This document shows positions 8,326-16,425 of a DNA stretch of 64,000 bases, in pieces; the first letter of the stretch is position 1, and each line of letters opens with the position of its first letter. Made by a program: the position numbers and the translations under genes. Source of the DNA: Betaproteobacteria bacterium Ga0077527 (GTDB lineage: Bacteria; Pseudomonadota; Gammaproteobacteria; Burkholderiales; SG8-41). The stretch covers positions 1 to 64,000 of the forward strand of contig LNDW01000017.1 of assembly GCA_001464815.1 (NCBI GenBank), read 5' to 3'. A model generated the notes under the pieces. It was given only the letters and a program-made list of their open reading frames with translations, ran no database searches and was not told where the DNA came from.

Positions 8326-9945
8326 TTATTTTGCGGTCATGGCCTGCCGCTCGGCCTCGAGCTTGGTCTTGAGCAGCCACTCGCGGTAGTCGTCCATGTC
8401 ACCGTCGTAGGGCTGGAGCTTGCCTTCGGCGACGATCAGGAACTGGTCTGTGGTCGCGCGCAGCAGGTGACGGTCGTGCGACACCAGCACCAGCGTGCCT
8501 TCGAATTGCGCCAGCGCCACAGTCAGCGCCTCGCGGGTTTCGAGGTCGAGGTGATTGGTCGGCTCGTCGAGCAGCAACAGGTTGGGCCGTTGCCAGACGA
8601 TCATCGCCAGCGCGAGACGCGCCTTCTCGCCGCCTGAAAAATGGGTGATCGGATTGAGCGCCATTTCACCTGGGAAATTGAAGCCGCCAAGAAAGCCGCG
8701 CAGCTCCTGCTCGCGCACCCGCGGCGCGACCCTGGCCAGGTTCCACAGCGGCGATTCGTCGTCGCGCAGCATTTCCACCTGGTGCTGGGCAAAGTAGCCG
8801 ATCGCCAGGCCCTTGTTGAAGTTGGCGCTGCCCGACAGCGGCGCCAGTTCACCGGCGATGGTCTTGATCAGCGTCGACTTGCCGGCGCCGTTGATGCCGA
8901 GCAGGCCGTAGCGCTGGCCGCTCTGCAGTGAAAACTTGATGCCGTCGAGCACCCGCTTTTCGCTGCCGTCCTCCAACCGGTAACCCGCCACCACGTCCTC
9001 CATCACCAGCAGCGGATCCGGCGCGCGCAGCGGCTCGCGGAATTCAAACTGGAATGCCGCCGTGACATGCAGGGGCGCCAGATCCTCCATCTTGGCCAGC
9101 ATTTTCATCCGGCTCTGCGCCTGGCGTGCCTTGCTCGCCTGCGCCTTGAAGCGGTTGATGAAGGACTCGAGATGGGCACGTTCACGCTGCTGCTTCTCGA
9201 TCATGCCCGCGGCCAGCACCACGGCGGCGGCGCGCTGGCGCTCGAAGTCGGAGTAATGCCCCGCGTAGCGCTTCAGTTTCTGGTTGTCGATGTGGACGAT
9301 GACATTGACCACGCCATCGAGAAAATCCCGGTCGTGTGAAACAATGACTAAAGTGCCCTTATATTTCTTTAGCCACTCCTCCACCCACAGGATGGCGTCG
9401 AGGTCGAGGTGGTTGGTCGGTTCGTCGAGCAGCAGCAGGTCCGACGGGCACATCAGGGCCTGCGCCAGGTTAAGCCGCATCCGCCAGCCGCCGGAAAAAC
9501 TCGCCACCGGCTGTTCCATCTGGTCATGGCTGAAACCGAGGCCGTACAACAGGCGCTCGGCACGCGAACGCACGGTCCAGGCATCGGCATCGGCAAGGTC
9601 GGCATAGACGGTGCCGATGCGCTCGCCGTCATCAGCGGCTTCGGCGGCGGCGAGTTCGGCCTCGAGCCGGCGCAGCGTGGTGTCGCCATCGATGGCGTAA
9701 TCGATCGCCGCGCGCTCCAGTGCCGGCGTTTCCTGCGCGACATGGGCCACGCGCCAGCGCTGCGGAAAATCGACCTCGCCCTGATCAGCATGGATTTCGC
9801 CGCGCAGCAACGCGAACAGGCTGGACTTGCCGGTGCCGTTGGCGCCGATCAGGCCGATCTTGTCGCCGGGGTTAAGCGCGAGGTCGGTGCCTTCGAGCAG
9901 CACCTTGACGCCGCGGCGCAGTGTTATCTGGTTGAAACGGATCAT
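8326..9945 (-). CDS. yheS: ABC-F family ATPase, YheS type, short C-terminus
   Basis: A 539-residue ribosome-associated ABC-F protein with two ATPase domains joined by a linker. Domain 1 has GANGTGKSS, SGGWRMRL and LLLDEPTNHLD; domain 2 has GINGAGKSTL, SGGEKARL and LLLDEPTNHLD. The alignment that I recall with E. coli YheS is close throughout, including VNQETPAL/VAQETPAL. E. coli YheS is about 637 residues and ends in a charged coiled-coil; this protein stops about 20 residues after the second ATPase domain (ends ERQAMTAK), so that extension is missing. ABC-F factors rescue or tune stalled ribosomes. It is not part of an obvious operon. Confidence 0.93.
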   Translation of the reverse strand: MIRFNQITLRRGVKVLLEGTDLALNPGDKIGLIGANGTGKSSLFALLRGEIHADQGEVDFPQRWRVAHVAQETPALERAAIDYAIDGDTTLRRLEAELAAAEAADDGERIGTVYADLADADAWTVRSRAERLLYGLGFSHDQMEQPVASFSGGWRMRLNLAQALMCPSDLLLLDEPTNHLDLDAILWVEEWLKKYKGTLVIVSHDRDFLDGVVNVIVHIDNQKLKRYAGHYSDFERQRAAAVVLAAGMIEKQQRERAHLESFINRFKAQASKARQAQSRMKMLAKMEDLAPLHVTAAFQFEFREPLRAPDPLLVMEDVVAGYRLEDGSEKRVLDGIKFSLQSGQRYGLLGINGAGKSTLIKTIAGELAPLSGSANFNKGLAIGYFAQHQVEMLRDDESPLWNLARVAPRVREQELRGFLGGFNFPGEMALNPITHFSGGEKARLALAMIVWQRPNLLLLDEPTNHLDLETREALTVALAQFEGTLVLVSHDRHLLRATTDQFLIVAEGKLQPYDGDMDDYREWLLKTKLEAERQAMTAK

Positions 9946-10026
9946 CGGAATGCGGCAGAACGCCGCGCAAAGGGGCGCATTCTACGCAGAATGCCGCCGC
10001 CACGCCCGCATGCACTGCGCCGGGGT

Positions 10027-10821
10027 TCAGCGGCAGGAACTCTCCGGCCAGGCGCCAGCGTCGATGGCCTCGCGGTAGGCATGCCAGGTGGCATGGCCGA
10101 GCAGCGGCACCACCAGTGCCAGACCGAGCAGTGCGGTGGCGAAGCCGATGCCGGTCAGGACCACGATCAGCATCGCCCACAGCGCCATCGCGCGCTTGTT
10201 GCGCAGCACCGCGTTGACGCTGGTGACGATGGCGGTGACCGCATCGACTTCACGGTCGCAGATCATCGGCAGCGAAAACGCGCTGAACATGAAGGTCAGC
10301 AGGGCGAAGATTGAGCCAACCGCGGAACCAATCGCCAGAAACAGTGCGAGCTGTTTGAAGTCGGTGCCGCCACTCGCCGGAAAAAATACGTGCACCATCG
10401 AACCCGCGCGCGCCCACACCAGGAACAGCACCAGCAGTGCCAGCGCGAACACCATCGCATTACCCAGCGCGCGGTGCTGATCGGCAAAACAGCGTGACAG
10501 ACTGGGTTTGCCACCGGCCTCAAGCTGGCGGCTTATCGAATACAGCCCCAGCGCCAGCAGCGGCGCGACAAACACGAAGCCCGACATGAGCACCAATACC
10601 GCCCAGTAGCTGCCCAGACGCAGGCCGATGCCGGTCACCACCCATGACAGCAGGACAATGGCAAGCCCGTAAGCGAGGCTTTGCCGGGGGGCACACTTCA
10701 AGTCCGACCAGCCCAGACGGATCCAGCCCAATGCGGCAAGGGGCGACAGTTCCCGGCAAGGCGCCACAAAAGGCAGGGCGCCTTCCGGCACTCCGCCGCG
10801 GCCGGCAGGTTCTGCGGTCAC
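10027..10821 (-). CDS. DUF2189 integral membrane protein
   Basis: A 264-residue protein with about six hydrophobic spans (for example LAYGLAIVLLSWVVTGIG, LVLMSGFVFVAPLLALGLY, MVFALALLVLFLVWA, FLAIGSAVGSIFALLTFMF and MLIVVLTGIGFATALLGLA). The order of segments and the FSLPMICDREVDAVTAI motif match DUF2189, a family often described near cytochrome oxidase genes. The function is unknown. It begins 19 bases after the stop of the Bug gene on the same strand and may be co-transcribed with it, although nothing links them functionally. Confidence 0.85.
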   Translation of the reverse strand: MTAEPAGRGGVPEGALPFVAPCRELSPLAALGWIRLGWSDLKCAPRQSLAYGLAIVLLSWVVTGIGLRLGSYWAVLVLMSGFVFVAPLLALGLYSISRQLEAGGKPSLSRCFADQHRALGNAMVFALALLVLFLVWARAGSMVHVFFPASGGTDFKQLALFLAIGSAVGSIFALLTFMFSAFSLPMICDREVDAVTAIVTSVNAVLRNKRAMALWAMLIVVLTGIGFATALLGLALVVPLLGHATWHAYREAIDAGAWPESSCR

Positions 10822-10840
10822 GACATCACCCCTTCACCAG

Positions 10841-11827
10841 CTACTTCGCCAGCCCGAGATCGACCAGCACCGCGCGCATCGCGGCGTAGTCCAGCTCGAG
10901 GTCCTTGGCGAACTGCGCGCTGCCGGTGAACACATCGGACCAGATGTTCTTCTCCAGCTCATCCTTCCATTCCGGCGCTTCCGACACCTTGCGCAGCAGG
11001 CCTTCCCAGTAGGCGATCTGCTGCGGCGTCATACCCTTGGGCCCGAAGATCGAGCGCCAGGCACCGAAGGTGAAATCGGCCCCCTGCTCGCGCCAGGTCG
11101 GCACATTGGCGAATTCGCCGGGGAAGCGCTTCGCGGCGGTGATGCCGAGCACACGCATGCGGCCGGCCGCGACATGCGGCGCGATATTGCCGGCCGCCGT
11201 GGTGACGAGGTCGATGTGGTTGCCGAGCACCGCGGTCACCGCATCGGCTGAGCCCTTGAACGCCACCACCTTGAGGTCGCGCGCGTTGCCGCCAATGGTC
11301 TTCATCAGCACGCCGGCAGCGATGTGGTTGTGGCTGCCCAACAGCGGTGAAAACCCGATCGTCACCGACTTCGGATCCTTGCGCAGGCGATCGATCAGCT
11401 CCTTGCCGGTCTTGATCGAAGAATTCGCCGCCACAGCGAATACGGTGTAGTCGTCGAACAGCGAGGCCACCGGCGCGAGATCGCTGTGGCGCAGCGGACT
11501 GGAACCGACGATGTGGTTGGTCAGGATCGCGGGCCCGGCAACCACCAGCACATGCGGATCGGGCGCCCGCTGCTGGACATAGGTGTAGGCGATCGAACCG
11601 CCGCCGCCCGACTTGTTGCTGATCGACAGCGACACCGGCAGCAGCTTGCCGGCAAGGATCAGCCGCTCCAGGCTGCGTGCGGTCTTGTCATTACTGCCGC
11701 CGGGCGGATTGGGCACGACGATTTCGACGTTGCGTGAAGGCGACCAGGCTTGCGCGAAAACAGGCGCCGACACACAGGTGGCGATGATGGCGACGGCGCT
11801 GCGTAACACGAGTTGCAGTTGATGCAT
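10841..11827 (-). CDS. Bug/TctC-family receptor, last gene of the UGSC cluster
   Basis: A 328-residue exported receptor with signal peptide (about 1-26, ending APVFAQ). Its glycine loop is atypical, IVVPNPPGGSNDKTARSLE instead of the usual VPYPPGG-T/S-D, and the ligand segment reads VVAFKGSADAVTAVLG. A gga/ggaggagg-type ribosome site precedes ATG. It lies 67 bases downstream of the UGSC selenoprotein gene on the same strand and is probably the substrate receptor of that cluster. No TctA/TctB gene accompanies it. Confidence 0.9.
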   Translation of the reverse strand: MHQLQLVLRSAVAIIATCVSAPVFAQAWSPSRNVEIVVPNPPGGSNDKTARSLERLILAGKLLPVSLSISNKSGGGGSIAYTYVQQRAPDPHVLVVAGPAILTNHIVGSSPLRHSDLAPVASLFDDYTVFAVAANSSIKTGKELIDRLRKDPKSVTIGFSPLLGSHNHIAAGVLMKTIGGNARDLKVVAFKGSADAVTAVLGNHIDLVTTAAGNIAPHVAAGRMRVLGITAAKRFPGEFANVPTWREQGADFTFGAWRSIFGPKGMTPQQIAYWEGLLRKVSEAPEWKDELEKNIWSDVFTGSAQFAKDLELDYAAMRAVLVDLGLAK

Positions 11828-11894
11828 GGTTTCCTCCTCCGGAAATCTTGCAGATCAAAGCCGGCGGGCATAAAGCCCGCCGGGCGCAACAAAG

Positions 11895-12428
11895 CTACTG
11901 CTGGCCCTTCAACAGGAGTTCCACGACCTGAGGCGCTGTCTCTGCGGCGCGCTGGTCCATCTGCTCCGGCGTCAGGTTGGCGATCGGATGCGGCATCACC
12001 AGGAATTTCAGGTCCGGCACGCCCCAGGTGCGCGCCATCGCCTTGCCGGTGACCGTGAACAGGTGCGTCACGATCGACGCCGACGGAATGCCCTGCTGCT
12101 CAAATACGATGCTGTCGAGCACACTGCCCGAGCTGCATGACCCTCAATCCCCGACGCCGGCGACGATGATGTCGCAGTTCTGCTTGTACTCGGCGATCAT
12201 CTCGGGGCTGGGTGCGGAGCCCGCGCTTTTCTTGCGGCGGATCACATGCGCCTTGGCGCCGTGCTCCTTCTCGAGGATACCGGCGATGCGCAGCAGGATC
12301 TGGTCGGAGTTGTGTTTGGTGTTGTCGACCAGGCCGATGCGCAGGCCTTTCAGCGACTTCGGCCGCGGCACGAAATGGATCGTGCGGCCAGTGACCTCGG
12401 TGGTGGGATCGTAGATCTGGATGCTCAT
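11895..12428 (-). CDS. UGSC-family selenoprotein with in-frame TGA
   Basis: Two adjacent open frames join through one in-frame TGA (12144-12146, codon 95) into a 177-residue protein. Around the TGA the reading is AGVGD-U-GSCSSGSVLDS, so decoding as selenocysteine gives U-G-S-C, a UxxC redox pair with Cys98. UGSC-motif proteins are a known prokaryotic selenoprotein family of about this length; Cys homologues read CGSC. Both flanks are clearly coding and no frameshift is needed. A hairpin resembling a bacterial SECIS follows the TGA (12109-12138). A perfect AGGAGG precedes ATG 12428. The role is unknown; a thiol/selenol redox or reductase activity on the substrate of the surrounding cluster is inferred. 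Confidence 0.88.
12109..12138 (-). promoter_or_regulatory. Predicted bacterial SECIS hairpin (UGSC gene)
   Basis: Read on the minus strand after TGA 12146-12144: an outer stem AUGC/GCAU, an internal loop AGC/CA, then a 7-bp inner stem UCGGGCA/UGCUCGA (one G.U pair) closed by the loop GUG (12124-12122). The loop begins 19 bases after the UGA and carries G at its first position, which agrees with the known limits for bacterial SECIS elements (about 16-37 bases, G in the first two loop positions). The folding was done by eye. Confidence 0.75.
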
Positions 12429-12438
12429 GTCGACCTCC

Positions 12439-12476
12439 TATAAAAATATCAATAAAAACAAATACTTATAAAATTC
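12439..12476 (-). repeat. AT-rich 19-base motif, copy B
   Basis: On the minus strand the core reads ATAAGTATTTGTTTTTATT, one of seven gap-free copies in this window. It abuts the ribosome-binding site of the UGSC gene (12433-12438). Confidence 0.6.
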
Positions 12477-12478
12477 TT

Positions 12479-12563
12479 CATTCCGGACATGCAAAACACG
12501 ATCCGGAATCCAGTGACCTAGCCAGTACCACTGCTGGACTCCGGCTTGCGTCGGAGTGACAGG
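12479..12563. repeat. Dispersed intergenic repeat of the CCGGAATCCAG type
   Basis: This segment contains gatccggaatccagtg followed by ctggactccggcttgcgtcggagtgac, the imperfect palindromic unit common between genes in betaproteobacteria. Relatives occur at 21328-21388 and, decayed, at about 51170-51203. It sits between the unknown 345-aa gene and the UGSC gene. Confidence 0.6.
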
Positions 12564-12577
12564 ATATAGACCTTGAG

Positions 12578-12605
12578 TGTTCTCTGCGCCCTCTGTGGCT
12601 AAAAG
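12578..12605 (+). repeat. Dispersed CTCTGTGGC repeat copy
   Basis: tgttctctgcgccctctgtg plus gctaaaag is a shortened copy of the repeat seen at 37653-37678 and, as an inverted pair, at 43781-43907. It lies just downstream of the 345-aa protein gene. Confidence 0.55.
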
Positions 12606-12622
12606 GTTTTCGCCTTTGACCT

Positions 12623-13660
12623 TCAAACAACCTTGATTTCCCGCGTAACACTCTGCGAACCGTTCTTGCCGCCCCAGCCCGGGATGTAGCAGGACTGTAC
12701 CCCGGCCTTGCCGCCGGCGGCGATGACCAGCAGGTCCTGCGGCGTATGCACCAGCGGCTGCAGCGTGCTTTCAGTTTCGGCGGTGATCGGGCCCGGCTTG
12801 ATGTTGGCGCGCTGCAGGTCGGCCTGCTTCATCTGCGTGTGCTCGAACACGTAGTTCTGCACGTCCTCGCGCGACCAGCCCGCCTTTTGCATGATCAGCT
12901 GGTGTTCGCCGGCGAACACCAGCGCGTACTGCGGCTGGCGGTTGGTGCCGGCGGACATGCGCATCTGTGCGCAGGTGGTGGTGAGCACGCCTTCGGGCGT
13001 CGCACCCAATCCGTTGGAATACTGATGCGGCGCATAGGCGGCAAAAATCGTCACCGCGCTCTGCTCGGGCCGGAAGCCGCGCGTGGTGTGAAAGGCCGGC
13101 CACGGGCTGTCTTCCTCGTTCTCGGCAATGCAGTAGGTGTATTTCCCGGCATGGCCCAGGCTCGAACGGTCGAGTTCGCCGGGCAGCGTGCCGATGACGT
13201 TGCGCATGATCAGGCGGATGGCACGGCCGATGGTGGCGTTGGCGCGCCAGCCGGGACCGAACAGGTTGTCGCCGTTGTTGATGTTGAGCTTTTTTGCAAT
13301 CGGACCGTTGACCAACATGAACACCGCGGAACCGCCGGTGCTGGTCGCCGGGCCGTGGTAACCGTACAGGGGATCGGCCAGCGCCTCGACGGTGGCGGTG
13401 ATCACCGGCATGTATTCCGGCTTGCAACCTGCCATCACCGCATTGATCGCGACTTTTTCCGCGGTCACCGAAACCTGGCGGTTTTCGATGAACGAGAGCT
13501 GTTTTCCCGGTTCAAGCCCGCCGGCCTCAAGCATCGCCGCGATCCGCGACACAGTCGGCGGAATCACCGGCAAGCCGTCAGTCCAGCCGTTGGCGTAACA
13601 CAGCTCGATGGCGCTGCCTTCGTCATCCGCCGTCAGCCGGCGCGACTTGAGTTCGATCAT
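12623..13660 (-). CDS. Unidentified 345-aa protein adjacent to the UGSC gene
   Basis: I do not recognise this family with certainty. The protein is soluble-looking, with no signal peptide. Notable segments are ELCYANGWTDGLPVIPPT near the start, NAVMAGCKPEYMPVI (about 75-90), GPATSTGGSAVFMLVNGPI, and a C-terminal GGKAGVQSCYIPGWGG. Several Cys residues (CYANG, AGCKPEY, TTTCAQM, QSCYIPG) could be functional. ATG 13660 has a strong ggagggg site. It lies upstream of the UGSC gene on the same strand, across 194 bases with repeats, and is a candidate partner of that selenoprotein. Confidence 0.7.
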   Translation of the reverse strand: MIELKSRRLTADDEGSAIELCYANGWTDGLPVIPPTVSRIAAMLEAGGLEPGKQLSFIENRQVSVTAEKVAINAVMAGCKPEYMPVITATVEALADPLYGYHGPATSTGGSAVFMLVNGPIAKKLNINNGDNLFGPGWRANATIGRAIRLIMRNVIGTLPGELDRSSLGHAGKYTYCIAENEEDSPWPAFHTTRGFRPEQSAVTIFAAYAPHQYSNGLGATPEGVLTTTCAQMRMSAGTNRQPQYALVFAGEHQLIMQKAGWSREDVQNYVFEHTQMKQADLQRANIKPGPITAETESTLQPLVHTPQDLLVIAAGGKAGVQSCYIPGWGGKNGSQSVTREIKVV

Positions 13661-13776
13661 GCTGCCCCTCCAAGTAGACCCGGTCTGACGCCGGAAATAA
13701 TGTAATTCAGTCTACCCGAACACCCGAAATCCGCCGCCTCTGGTTCCAGATGGTGACAACTATGCAAGCCAACCAG

Positions 13777-15189
13777 TCAGACCGCAGCGTAGAGCGAAGC
13801 GACCGGCACACCGGTGGCGCCAGCAGGCAGTCCGCTCAAGGCATGAAAACGGCCTGCAAGCCCGCGCAACAAACCCTCTTCCATCGCACCGGCAACGAAG
13901 CAGATTGCAAACGGCAGTCCATCGCCACGGAAACTTGCCGGCACCGATACTGCGGAAAGCTGCATCGGATTGGCAAAATATGTGTAGTAGCCGTTGTTTG
14001 CATTCAGTGTGATGGGATCAGCCTCGACTTCGGCAATCCGGTAGATAGTACCGGTTGTGGGCAGTACCAACACGTCACATTTATCCATTTCGACATCGAC
14101 ACGCCGCTTCAGGCGCCGCAACTGATATTGCGCCTTGTAGGCATCAGCCGCGCTGTAACCCAGGGCCTTCGTCGTTACCGCATACGTGGTGTGATGCATG
14201 TCCTGCGCACGGGATTCAAAAAAACCGGCGAGGTCAACCAAGCGCTCAGCCAAAACCGGGCTGTCAAAGAGCATGCGTCCAGCCTCGCGGAAGGGCGCAA
14301 AGTCGATTTCAACCTTGCGCCCGCCCATAGCCTCAAGCCGCTCCAGCGCCTGCGCATATTGCCGTTCGTGAACACGATCACCAAAGAAAGTAAGATCAGC
14401 CGCAGCGGGGACTCCGAACAAAAAATGCTCCGGCTGTCGCGGCGAAATATCATACGCGGCGGCCTCGACCAGGGAGTAGTCATCAGCCGGATCAAAGCCG
14501 CGGACGGCTTCGAAGACCCGGCAGGCATCCTCCACGGTCAGCGCAAACACGGGGCATACATCGAAACTGCGGTTGGCATAAAAAAATCCGGCAACACTGA
14601 TCACACCGGGCGTCGGCTTCAAGCCAACGACATTGCACATCGCTCCAGGCACTCGTCCCGATCCGCCGGTGTCGGAACCGAAGGCAAAACTGACCAGACC
14701 GGCGCCAACCGAAATACCGGCGCCCGAGCTGGAACCTCCGGGTATGTACTCGGGATTGAACAGATTGACTGGAAAACCTGTGGGGCTGCGCACACCAACC
14801 AAACCGTTGGCAAACTGATCCATGTTGGTTTTGCCAACTAGTATCGCACCACCATCACAAGCGCGGACAATGGCGGTGGCGGTCTGCTCAGCAATGTGCG
14901 AGAACGCCGGGCATCCTGCGGTAGTGGGCATGCCGGCGACGTGCAGATTGTCTTTCACCGAAAAAGGCAGACCATACAAAGAGAGCACATCCGGCCCCCG
15001 TCTTGGCGGCACCCTGGCCTGCAAATCGCGTGCCGCAGCCAGAGCATCGACCTCAGGAACCAGGTGCAGCCATACGTGATCATCGCCGCGCGCCGCGATC
15101 CGCCGGTAGACCTCGGTGACAACCGCCTCGGGAGTCAGCGTTCCATCGCGGTATCCGCGGTGCAGCGTGTTGATGTCGAGGCTCAGCAT
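13777..15189 (-). CDS. Amidase-signature hydrolase (AtzF/allophanate hydrolase-like)
   Basis: A 470-residue Ser-cisSer-Lys amidase. The catalytic Lys is in FSVKDNLHVAG (about residue 78), and the two serines are in the GGSSSGAGISVG and GSDTGGSGRVPG segments (about 150-180). It is most like the N-terminal domain of allophanate hydrolase, including the LYGLPFSVKDN start, but lacks the C-terminal decarboxylation-type domain of full-length AtzF (about 600 residues). It probably hydrolyses a small amide or carbamoyl compound in the cytoplasm. It lies 24 bases after the M20 peptidase gene, which implies that both act on one imported compound. Confidence 0.88.
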   Translation of the reverse strand: MLSLDINTLHRGYRDGTLTPEAVVTEVYRRIAARGDDHVWLHLVPEVDALAAARDLQARVPPRRGPDVLSLYGLPFSVKDNLHVAGMPTTAGCPAFSHIAEQTATAIVRACDGGAILVGKTNMDQFANGLVGVRSPTGFPVNLFNPEYIPGGSSSGAGISVGAGLVSFAFGSDTGGSGRVPGAMCNVVGLKPTPGVISVAGFFYANRSFDVCPVFALTVEDACRVFEAVRGFDPADDYSLVEAAAYDISPRQPEHFLFGVPAAADLTFFGDRVHERQYAQALERLEAMGGRKVEIDFAPFREAGRMLFDSPVLAERLVDLAGFFESRAQDMHHTTYAVTTKALGYSAADAYKAQYQLRRLKRRVDVEMDKCDVLVLPTTGTIYRIAEVEADPITLNANNGYYTYFANPMQLSAVSVPASFRGDGLPFAICFVAGAMEEGLLRGLAGRFHALSGLPAGATGVPVASLYAAV

Positions 15190-15213
15190 ATCGTTGATTT
15201 CATGCGACTTCGT

Positions 15214-16404
15214 TCAACCTAGAACTCTGAGCACAAACTGACCGACCACCTGTGTCGCCTTGACCAGATCATCGATATTGACGTTCTCGTCGGCATTCAT
15301 CGCGCGCAGGCCATTGCCGGGACTGAACATGACCACCGGGATGCCGCCAAGTGAGTGAATCCACGACGCGTCAGTACCGGCATCCTTGCCCGCGATACGC
15401 GGCTGCGTGCCGATCACGTCCTCGTAAGCGGCGCAGAGATGGCCGATCACCGTCTCGTCGGGATCCAGTTTGTAGCCAGGCCACCAGATCAGCTCGCGCA
15501 GGCTGGCGTCAAGCTTCGGGTGCAGTGCTTTCAATTCGGCAAGTATTGCCCCGAATTCGGCATACACCCCTTCTCGCGTCTCATCAGGTAGGCAGCGGCG
15601 ATCCACCTCAAGACGGCATTTGTTGGGGACCATATTGGGCACCGTCCCACCCTCGATGATGCCTATGTTGATGGTTGCAAAACCGAGCAAGGCATCACGC
15701 CGGCCCTCCAACCGCTTGGCCTCCTGCTGCAATCGCAGCATGATGATCATCATGTCCTCGATCGCGTTTTGCCCAAGCCATGGCCGTGCGCCGTGGGTGG
15801 CAACACCGCGGGTGGTGATCTCGACGGTCAACCGTGCCTTGGTCGCGATTTCGACTTGCATTGTGGTCGGTTCCGCCACCAGCGCCAGATCGGCCTTGAG
15901 TCGCCCCTGGGCTGCGACATGCTGGATGCCGTGTTTGCCGCCGACCTCCTCATCGCAGGTAAACAGCAGCACCAGCTTCCCTCGCAGCGGAATACCAAGG
16001 TCTCGGATTGCCCGAGTCGCCATCAACAAGGTTGTCAGCCCGGACTTGGTGTCAATGGTGCCACGGCCGTAAATGCAGCCGTCGGCAATCTCCGCCGCAA
16101 ACGGTGGATGTGTCCAGTACTCGAGCGGCCCCGGCGGCACGATATCAAGATGATCGTTGAGCAACAGCGTCGGTCCCGGCACCCCGGTATCCCAGGTCGC
16201 TAGCACGTTCGGACGCCCTGGCTGGGACTCCAGTATTTCGACCTTAAAACCCATCGCGGCGCAACGCGCTGCCACCACGGCACCAACTTTGGCCTCATCA
16301 CCGGTAATGCTCGGAATTCGCACCAGCTCCTGCACCGTACTGACGATTTCCGGTGCGATCCGTTCGATTTCCTTATGCAGTGTTTTGGCGACTTCGTCTT
16401 TCAT
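15214..16404 (-). CDS. M20-family metallohydrolase (ArgE/DapE-like)
   Basis: A 396-residue di-zinc amidohydrolase. Metal and catalytic motifs are LLLNDHLDIVPPG (about 80-92), YGRGTIDTKSGL (about 112-123) and FTCDEEVGGKHG (about 148-159, with the general-base Glu), plus the dimerisation domain between about 190 and 305. Family members remove acyl or carbamoyl groups from amino acids and dipeptides. It sits 21 bases after the Bug gene at 16426 and before the amidase, so a receptor-deacylase-amidase pathway for an N-acyl or N-carbamoyl substrate is a reasonable inference. Confidence 0.9.
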   Translation of the reverse strand: MKDEVAKTLHKEIERIAPEIVSTVQELVRIPSITGDEAKVGAVVAARCAAMGFKVEILESQPGRPNVLATWDTGVPGPTLLLNDHLDIVPPGPLEYWTHPPFAAEIADGCIYGRGTIDTKSGLTTLLMATRAIRDLGIPLRGKLVLLFTCDEEVGGKHGIQHVAAQGRLKADLALVAEPTTMQVEIATKARLTVEITTRGVATHGARPWLGQNAIEDMMIIMLRLQQEAKRLEGRRDALLGFATINIGIIEGGTVPNMVPNKCRLEVDRRCLPDETREGVYAEFGAILAELKALHPKLDASLRELIWWPGYKLDPDETVIGHLCAAYEDVIGTQPRIAGKDAGTDASWIHSLGGIPVVMFSPGNGLRAMNADENVNIDDLVKATQVVGQFVLRVLG

Positions 16405-16425
16405 CGGTAATCCCCTCGCAAACGA

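Noticed and set aside
11895-12428. Frameshifted or nonsense pseudogene
   Set aside because: Both halves share one frame, the only interruption is TGA, and the codons around it give the UGSC motif with a proper hairpin downstream.
13750-14841. 363-codon open frame opposite the amidase gene
   Set aside because: Amidase-signature residues on the minus strand are intact, and the plus-strand product has no family features.
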